From positions 1 to 11,204 of the forward strand of contig JALWGG010000147.1 of NCBI GenBank assembly GCA_027013765.1: a stretch of 11,204 bases of DNA, read 5' to 3'. A program made the position numbers and the translations under genes. Of the stretch, positions 1-4,446 are shown piece after piece (the first letter of the stretch is position 1; each line of letters starts with the position of its first letter). Source of the stretch: Acidilobaceae archaeon. Its GTDB lineage: Archaea > Thermoproteota > Thermoprotei_A > Sulfolobales > Acidilobaceae. The notes beneath the pieces are model-generated. The model ran no database searches and was not told the DNA's origin. It saw only the letters and a program-made list of their open reading frames with translations.

Positions 1-26
1 TTTTTGTTGTCTTTTGCCAATTCCAT
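1..26 (-). CDS. Possible start of a leftward gene, truncated by window edge
   Basis: On the minus strand an ATG at 26-24 opens a frame (MELAKDNK) that stays open to the window edge. It lies about 22 bp downstream of a TATA-like element with a purine/A-rich stretch in front, so it could be a leaderless start. There is no Shine-Dalgarno. Only eight codons are visible, so no function can be given. The same bases read on the plus strand are T-rich (TTTTTGTTGTCTTTT), and could instead be the U-rich terminator of a rightward gene ending outside the window. Confidence 0.22.
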
Positions 27-44
27 TCCGTTGTCTCTAGGCGT

Positions 45-58
45 GTATACTTATTTCT
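45..58 (-). promoter_or_regulatory. Possible BRE/TATA promoter element
   Basis: Read on the minus strand, this is GAGAAATAAGTATAC: an A-rich BRE-like stretch followed by a TATA-like GTATAC. It lies downstream of the DUF35 gene and would drive the putative leftward gene at the window edge. The distance to the ATG at 26 is slightly short for an archaeal TATA-to-start spacing, so confidence is low. Confidence 0.22.
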
Positions 59-125
59 CTTCCTCCATTGATCCTTGGTAGTGTATTACTCTGTTTATCC
101 CCTCATCCTTCTCCCAGCTCACCCC

Positions 126-659
126 TTAATCACCTCCCACCGGTTCAAAACACTCAATATCATTAATGTCGCCCCTCCGCTCGTTCTCTGGCCTCCACCT
201 CGGCTTGACCCGCATCCCTATAACCCTGCCACTCTCAACGTCCTCAGGCTCAACGTTGCATAGCTTGTGGAATAGGCCTGCGAATTCATAGCCCTTCTCA
301 GTGTAGCCTGGTGCGTATAGCTTGATTACGGCCACTATCTCTGGCTTCTCCATTCTCTCCCTAAATGTTGATATATAGCTGACCACTGCTGTATGTACCT
401 CGCCCTCCCCGCTAACCTCTACCCAGTCGCTGGTGGGCCTCATACAGTACTCGCAATAGCTGCGCGGGGGCACATACACCCTTCCACAGCTTGGGCACCT
501 CTTGCCAAGGATCCTGCCCTGCTTCAAGCCCTCTAGGAACTTGGATTGCGCCTGGCCTGCCGAGAACATGTATCTAAGATACGGCTTATACTCTACAAGT
601 CCTGGGAGGCTATACATCTCCTTCGATTTCAGATAGTGTCCCGGGAGCCTCTCCTCCAT
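126..659 (-). CDS. Zn-ribbon/OB-fold (DUF35) partner of thiolase-like enzymes
   Basis: This encodes a 177-residue protein. A helical N-terminal region with an FxxGxxQSKFLEGLKxG-type pattern is followed by a rubredoxin-like zinc ribbon with two CxxC knuckles (C55, C58, C69, C72). An OB-fold of roughly residues 80-174 completes it. This is the DUF35 architecture. In known archaeal and bacterial systems, DUF35 proteins bind thiolase-superfamily enzymes as non-catalytic partners: the archaeal thiolase/HMG-CoA synthase complex and the Ltp2-ChsH2 steroid aldolase. It is the last gene of the three-gene operon, 13 bp after thiolase-like A. I start at ATG 659 because GGTGA (670-666) sits 6 nt upstream; an adjacent in-frame GTG at 662 would leave only 3 nt. 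The family is secure; the exact role depends on its partners, which are atypical. Confidence 0.9.
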   Translation of the reverse strand: MEERLPGHYLKSKEMYSLPGLVEYKPYLRYMFSAGQAQSKFLEGLKQGRILGKRCPSCGRVYVPPRSYCEYCMRPTSDWVEVSGEGEVHTAVVSYISTFRERMEKPEIVAVIKLYAPGYTEKGYEFAGLFHKLCNVEPEDVESGRVIGMRVKPRWRPENERRGDINDIECFEPVGGD

Positions 660-665
660 CACCCT

Positions 666-672
666 TCACCCC
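666..672 (-). promoter_or_regulatory. Shine-Dalgarno for the DUF35 gene
   Basis: Minus-strand GGGGTGA directly abuts the TAG stop of thiolase-like A (675-673). It lies 6 nt before ATG 659, favouring ATG over the GTG at 662 and implying translational coupling. Confidence 0.6.
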
Positions 673-1851
673 CTAGTTACCAAGTACTATAACTGTTCCA
701 GCCTGCATCAAATCGCCCCATGCCTGGGCAACCCCCCTGTGGACTGGCTTCTTAACCTGCCTGGCTCCAGCTTCATAGCGTAGCTGCCAGAAGAGCTCTG
801 CAACCTTCATCAGGCCTGCTGCAGCTATAGGGTTCCCGACTCCTAGCAGGCCTCCACTGGGGCTTGTGGGCAGGTCTCCGTCCCTGTTGAAGTATCCTTC
901 CCTGAGTAGCTTGGGGGCCTCGCACGGCCTTGCAAGCATTAGCCCCTCTATATGGTGTAGCTCCTTGTAGTCGAAGGGGTCATAGGGCTCCGCAAAGTCT
1001 ATCTCCTTCCAAGGCCTCTCTATGCCAGCCATCTTATACGCCATCCTGGCCGCATATTGCACGTATCTCGGGTAGCCCAGCTCCCTGTTGTACCAGTGTG
1101 TATTGTCTAGTGTAAACCCTACGCCCTCAACCCATACTGGGGAGTCCGTGATCCTCCTAGCCTCGTTCTCGGCTGCTAGCACAAGCGCGGCGGCTCCGTC
1201 ACTCACCGGGCTTATGTCCAGCCTGTTGACTGGCCATACTAGGAGCTCGCTGTTAAGGACGTCCTCCACAGTTATCTTTGCAGCAGCTTGTGCGGCTGGG
1301 TGGTCTAGCGCGTTTGCCTTGTTCTTGACGGATACCAGGGCTATATCCTCCTTCTTAGCCCCGCACTTATACATATATCTCCTCATTTCTAGTGCGAATA
1401 TCCATATGAGGTTCGGCCCCAGAGGCCTCTCAAGGACGGGGTCCCATATGTAGGCGAATACTCCTTGTGGGTGTGGATGGGCCGGGCTCATCTTCTCCTC
1501 AGCTACCGCCAACACTGTCTTGCAGAGGCCACTGGCCACGTGCCACCATGCAGCTATTGGAACGAATACACCTGTACCCCCACCCACGTATACCCTGACT
1601 GTGGGCTTGCCTATACCACCCGCACCATCTGCCAGATACTCCCCATTCAGGTGGATCCCGTCGAATGCATCGGGGGCTGTCCCTATTACTATGCAGTCTA
1701 CGTCCCTGAGCGTTATGCCAGCGCTATCCAGCGCCATCTTGGCTGCCTCCCACGCAAGCTCCCTGGGCGTCTCTAGCATTCTTCTACGGAATAGGGTTAG
1801 ACCAGCCCCGACGACTGCAACCTTACTCTTCACATGTATATTGGGCCTCAC
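673..1851 (-). CDS. Thiolase-superfamily protein A, catalytic Cys/His absent
   Basis: This 392-residue protein has the length and fold signature of the SCP-x/acetyl-CoA acetyltransferase group: KVAVVGAG at 10-17, EEKMS at 118-122, SDGAAALVLA at 217-226, and a C-terminal PSGGLLGVGNP at 331-341. True thiolases carry a nucleophilic Cys in a (A/V)CASG-like motif. Here the aligned stretch is VYVGGGTG (87-94) with glycine at the Cys position. The GHP histidine is replaced in GNP (N340). It therefore probably does not do Claisen condensation or thiolysis by the usual mechanism. It could be an aldolase-type enzyme like Ltp2 or a structural subunit with B. I start at GTG 1851, just after the stop of B, with GGGGTGGT upstream. 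A TTG at 1878 would overlap gene B and add nine residues lying before the conserved N-terminus. Operon position between B and DUF35 supports a complex. Confidence 0.88.
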   Translation of the reverse strand: MRPNIHVKSKVAVVGAGLTLFRRRMLETPRELAWEAAKMALDSAGITLRDVDCIVIGTAPDAFDGIHLNGEYLADGAGGIGKPTVRVYVGGGTGVFVPIAAWWHVASGLCKTVLAVAEEKMSPAHPHPQGVFAYIWDPVLERPLGPNLIWIFALEMRRYMYKCGAKKEDIALVSVKNKANALDHPAAQAAAKITVEDVLNSELLVWPVNRLDISPVSDGAAALVLAAENEARRITDSPVWVEGVGFTLDNTHWYNRELGYPRYVQYAARMAYKMAGIERPWKEIDFAEPYDPFDYKELHHIEGLMLARPCEAPKLLREGYFNRDGDLPTSPSGGLLGVGNPIAAAGLMKVAELFWQLRYEAGARQVKKPVHRGVAQAWGDLMQAGTVIVLGN

Positions 1852-1856
1852 ACCTG

Positions 1857-1864
1857 ACCACCCC
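1857..1864 (-). promoter_or_regulatory. Shine-Dalgarno for thiolase-like A
   Basis: Minus-strand GGGGTGGT immediately follows the TAG stop of gene B (1867-1865) and precedes GTG 1851 by 5 nt. The same stop-plus-GGGGTG arrangement occurs before the DUF35 gene. It argues for GTG 1851 rather than the upstream TTG. Confidence 0.55.
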
Positions 1865-3028
1865 CTACATGACCTCAATAGGCCCCTCCAGGATCGCTAC
1901 CATGCTTGTATAGCTGGGGGGGCCCCTCCATGAGGCCACTAATGCTGTAGACGCGTCTACCTGGTGGGGTCCAGCGGCTCCTGTAAGGTGTAGGTATGCC
2001 TCAAGTAGCCTGGCAAGCCCTGTTGCCTCCAGCTGTACACCCATGGATAGGCTCCCTCCTCCTGGGTTAACTATCAAATTACCCCCGTCTAGTGCTCCCT
2101 CGGCGGCCATCTTTGCCGCGGCCCCTTCGGGGGCTAGTCTGACCTCTTCTAGGGTTAGTGGCTCCATGAAGCTGAATCTATCCTCGACCTCTGCTAGTTC
2201 TATATCAACGGGCTTCATCCCAGAGATCTTGTATGCCATGTCAGCGGCGATCCTCATAGACTTCATCCTGCCCCACTCGTGCCATGCTAGGGCTCCCGTC
2301 CCAGTCTCGGTGGCCCACCCGATACCCCTAACCCATACGGGCGTGTCCGTGAACCTATCCGCAACCTCGTCGCTTGCTAATATGAATACAATGGCCGCAT
2401 CTGTGAACCCGGCGACCTCATACCTCGTCATCGGGTAAATGTAGGGTTCAGCCTCCAGGACCTCCTCTACTGTGATTTTAGACGCGTAGCTGGCCCGCGG
2501 ATTCCTCAACCCGTTATTCCTGTTCCTTACAGCTATGAACGCGAGGTCCTCCCTGGTTAGGCCTACTCTATTCATGTATGCAACAGCATCCAGGCCCGCT
2601 GTGAATAGGGGATTTGCGGGGCTCAGGGGCTTCATGTATAATGGATCCAGCGCGTGCTCATACACCTTGGAGAGATCTAGTATATCACTTGGCTTCGCGT
2701 GAGACTCCACAAGCACGACGTCGAAGTATCCGCTCCTGATCATCATGAATGCCTGGGCTATCCCCTGCAGTCCATCCCCCGCGACGGTGAAGGTTGGCCT
2801 CAACACGCCTCCTATCGGCTCGGGTGCGAATTCGTCCGATATCGCTATACCCTCCCAATAGTCCTCCTGGCATGATATGAATGCATCTACGTCCTTCCTG
2901 AGGTCTACCCCAGCAGACTCGGCAGCCCTCATCGAGGCCTCGAACATCATCTCCCTAAATGATAGGTCGGGTATGGAGGGTTTGAACCCATACCAACCGG
3001 CCCCTATGATAGCTACTCTCCTAGACAA
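1865..3028 (-). CDS. Thiolase-superfamily protein B, catalytic Cys/His absent
   Basis: A 387-residue paralogue of protein A, and first gene of the leftward operon. Recognisable parts are RRVAIIGAGWYGF at 3-15, SFREMMFEAS at 23-32, VVLVESHAKPSD at 104-115, TDAAIVFILA at 209-218, and NPGGGSLSMG at 321-330. The thiolase nucleophile position falls in FTVAGDGLQG (80-89), where Cys is replaced by Gly (G86). The GHP position reads GVQ (330-332). Both catalytic residues are thus missing, as in protein A, though at unlike flanking sequences. TTG 3028 is chosen because an archaeal TATA box (3070-3065) lies about 40 bp upstream, and the more upstream in-frame ATGs (such as 3106) fall before that box. 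Starting here also puts the protein N-terminus at the family position. A GGGG (3039-3036) may serve as a weak ribosome site. Specific substrate unknown. Confidence 0.88.
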   Translation of the reverse strand: MSRRVAIIGAGWYGFKPSIPDLSFREMMFEASMRAAESAGVDLRKDVDAFISCQEDYWEGIAISDEFAPEPIGGVLRPTFTVAGDGLQGIAQAFMMIRSGYFDVVLVESHAKPSDILDLSKVYEHALDPLYMKPLSPANPLFTAGLDAVAYMNRVGLTREDLAFIAVRNRNNGLRNPRASYASKITVEEVLEAEPYIYPMTRYEVAGFTDAAIVFILASDEVADRFTDTPVWVRGIGWATETGTGALAWHEWGRMKSMRIAADMAYKISGMKPVDIELAEVEDRFSFMEPLTLEEVRLAPEGAAAKMAAEGALDGGNLIVNPGGGSLSMGVQLEATGLARLLEAYLHLTGAAGPHQVDASTALVASWRGPPSYTSMVAILEGPIEVM

Positions 3029-3064
3029 TAGTGGGCCCCATTCAGCATGGGTAATTGAACCGGG

Positions 3065-3070
3065 ATATAA
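3065..3070 (-). promoter_or_regulatory. TATA box for the thiolase-like/DUF35 operon
   Basis: Minus-strand TTATAT would place transcription start near 3041, leaving a leader of about 13 nt before TTG 3028. It supports that start and makes the 5' in-frame extension to 3106 unlikely. A second, weaker TATA-like element lies at 3078-3083. Confidence 0.45.
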
Positions 3071-3088
3071 GGAAGAGTATATCATGAG

Positions 3089-3114
3089 CATATACATCAG
3101 CTGCATGCATTATG
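3089..3114. promoter_or_regulatory. Imperfect inverted repeat between divergent promoters
   Basis: CATATACAT (3089-3097) faces ATGCATTATG (3105-3114) around a CAGCTG core. The arms pair with one mismatch and single-base bulges. It lies between the leftward TATA box and the rightward one, where a shared operator for a fatty-acid or acyl-CoA-responsive repressor would be expected. The sequence match is modest and could be chance. Confidence 0.22.
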
Positions 3115-3124
3115 AAGCCCCTGA

Positions 3125-3158
3125 TTTTATATACAGGGTCCTAGTCCCCAGTATAATA
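3125..3158 (+). promoter_or_regulatory. Candidate TATA boxes for the acyl-CoA dehydrogenase gene
   Basis: Two candidates are present: TTTTATATA at 3125-3133 and TATAATA at 3152-3158. The first predicts a start near 3155 with a leader of about 37 nt. The second predicts a start near 3181 with a leader of about 11 nt that would still include GGTG at 3182-3185. The leftward TATA box is about 55 bp away, so the two transcription units diverge from one compact region. Confidence 0.4.
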
Positions 3159-3191
3159 CCCCCAACACTCTACTATATGCTGGTGCCCGGC

Positions 3192-4334
3192 ATGCTGGAC
3201 CTGGAGAGTCTACAGGTTATACGGAATAGCGTGCGCGAGTTCTCCCAGGAGCTGGAGCCAGTAGCGGCTAGGATAGACAGGGAGAACACGGTCCCGGATG
3301 ATATAATTAGGAAAGTTGCTGAAATGGGTTATTTCGCCCTCAGGGTACCCGAAGAGTATGGAGGGCCAGGGCTCAGCCTTCTCGAAAGCGTTGTAGTCGT
3401 GGAGGAGCTTGCTAGGGTTAGCAGTGCGATAGCAATCATGGCTACTGTAAGCGGGAGCATGGTAACATACCCCATAATACACTATGCCAGCGAGGACCTC
3501 AAGAGGGAGTATCTAGGCAGGCTCGCGGATGGGAAGCTAGGCGCGTTCGCCCTAACAGAGCCCTGCTGTGGAAGCGATGCGGCAGCGATAACAACCAGGG
3601 CAGTGCTGCAGGGTGACGAGTATGCCATCGATGGGGAGAAGGTGTTCATAACAAACGCCCCATACGCGGATTTCTTCATAGTGGCGGCAAGGACCGGGAA
3701 GCCCGAGGACAGGCACCGGGGAATCTCGCTATTCATTGTAGATAAGAGCCCATGCATCGAGATATCAAAGCTCGAAATGATGGGATACAGAGGGAGTGGC
3801 ACATCCCTAGTAAGATTCAACGATTGCAGAGTCCCGAAAAGCAACATGATCGGAGAACCAAACACAGGCTTCAAAAAACTAATGATGACCCTCAACGAGG
3901 GTAGGGTGACTACATCTGCAACAGGTCTAGGAATAATGCAGGCTGCAATGGATGACGCGCTGGAATATGCCATGCAGAGAGAGAGCATGGGTAAGCCCCT
4001 AATAGAACACCAGATGGTCCAATACATGCTGGCAGAGATGAAGGTCCTCCTAGAGACGTCAAGACTCTTAGTATACACTGCAGCAACAAAAATAGATGAG
4101 GGATCAGAGGACATACCCCTCTACTCCAGCATGGCCAAGCTACATACAGCGAAGGCAGGAGTAGACCTTGTGAGGATGGCCATGCAGATACTAGGCGGGA
4201 CTGGGTACAGTAAGGACAGCAGGGTCGAGAGGCTCTACAGGGACATAAAGATGATTGAGATCGGAGACGGTACAAATGAAGTGCAAAGGATGGTTATTGT
4301 AAAAAGTCTTCAGGGCAAAATCAGGATAGGTTAA
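3192..4334 (+). CDS. Acyl-CoA dehydrogenase (FAD-dependent)
   Basis: This 380-residue flavoenzyme would oxidise an acyl-CoA to the trans-2-enoyl-CoA. It shows the N-terminal helical domain with VPEEYGGPG (52-60) and the beta domain with ALTEPCCGSD (120-129) and ITNAPYADFFIVAA (153-166). The C-terminal helical domain includes RESMGKPLIEHQ (263-274) and QILGGTGYSKDSRVERLYRD (332-351). The usual catalytic base in this family is Glu in a (Y/G)EGT motif; here the motif is IGDGTNEVQR, giving Asp (D359). The alternative base position used by isovaleryl/long-chain enzymes is Gly in LNEGR. The frame is open from 2877, but that extension overlaps the antisense thiolase gene. ATG 3192 gives standard family length with GGTG 6 nt upstream; ATG 3177 is possible. 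Chain length or branched-chain specificity cannot be read from sequence alone. Confidence 0.95.
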   Translation: MLDLESLQVIRNSVREFSQELEPVAARIDRENTVPDDIIRKVAEMGYFALRVPEEYGGPGLSLLESVVVVEELARVSSAIAIMATVSGSMVTYPIIHYASEDLKREYLGRLADGKLGAFALTEPCCGSDAAAITTRAVLQGDEYAIDGEKVFITNAPYADFFIVAARTGKPEDRHRGISLFIVDKSPCIEISKLEMMGYRGSGTSLVRFNDCRVPKSNMIGEPNTGFKKLMMTLNEGRVTTSATGLGIMQAAMDDALEYAMQRESMGKPLIEHQMVQYMLAEMKVLLETSRLLVYTAATKIDEGSEDIPLYSSMAKLHTAKAGVDLVRMAMQILGGTGYSKDSRVERLYRDIKMIEIGDGTNEVQRMVIVKSLQGKIRIG

Positions 4335-4357
4335 CTAGGGCGGCGATACGTATAACT

Positions 4358-4407
4358 AATATATATAGTAAATATATATAGCAGGTAATTACTACTATAA
4401 TTATAGT
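4358..4407 (+). promoter_or_regulatory. AT-rich tandem TATA-like repeats and palindrome upstream of the surface protein
   Basis: AATATATATAG occurs twice, at 4358-4368 and 4371-4381, offset by 13 bp. It is followed by a perfect 14-bp palindrome ACTATAATTATAGT (4394-4407). Any of these can act as a TATA box; the palindrome would place transcription start near 4427, just before the Shine-Dalgarno. No T-run terminator for the preceding gene is evident here. Confidence 0.4.
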
Positions 4408-4432
4408 CATATACATACAAATACACCAACTA

Positions 4433-4439
4433 GGGGTGG
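4433..4439 (+). promoter_or_regulatory. Shine-Dalgarno for the surface protein
   Basis: GGGGTGG lies 7 nt before ATG 4447, a strong archaeal ribosome site that fixes this start. Confidence 0.6.
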
Positions 4440-4446
4440 CACCGAT

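Noticed and set aside
1088..1933. Several plus-strand open frames across thiolase-like A
   Set aside because: Low-complexity, mutually overlapping frames opposite a conserved gene; no independent signals.
1865..3028. Thiolase-like B as HMG-CoA synthase of the mevalonate-pathway thiolase/HMGCS/DUF35 cluster
   Set aside because: Its sequence follows the thiolase-like SCP-x pattern (VAIIGAG start, NPGGGSLSMG end) and lacks a nucleophilic Cys, which HMG-CoA synthase needs.
3029..3106. 5' extension of thiolase-like B to ATG 3106
   Set aside because: The added residues lie upstream of, and across, the likely TATA box and precede the conserved N-terminal RRVAIIGAG.
2877..3191. In-frame 5' extension of the acyl-CoA dehydrogenase (105 extra residues)
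   Set aside because: It runs antisense through the thiolase-like B gene and its promoter, has no family similarity, and would exceed normal family length; ATG 3192 gives the standard 380 residues.
3482..4114. 210-codon open frame on the minus strand opposite the acyl-CoA dehydrogenase
   Set aside because: Antisense shadow of a strongly conserved gene, with no promoter or ribosome site and no recognisable motif.
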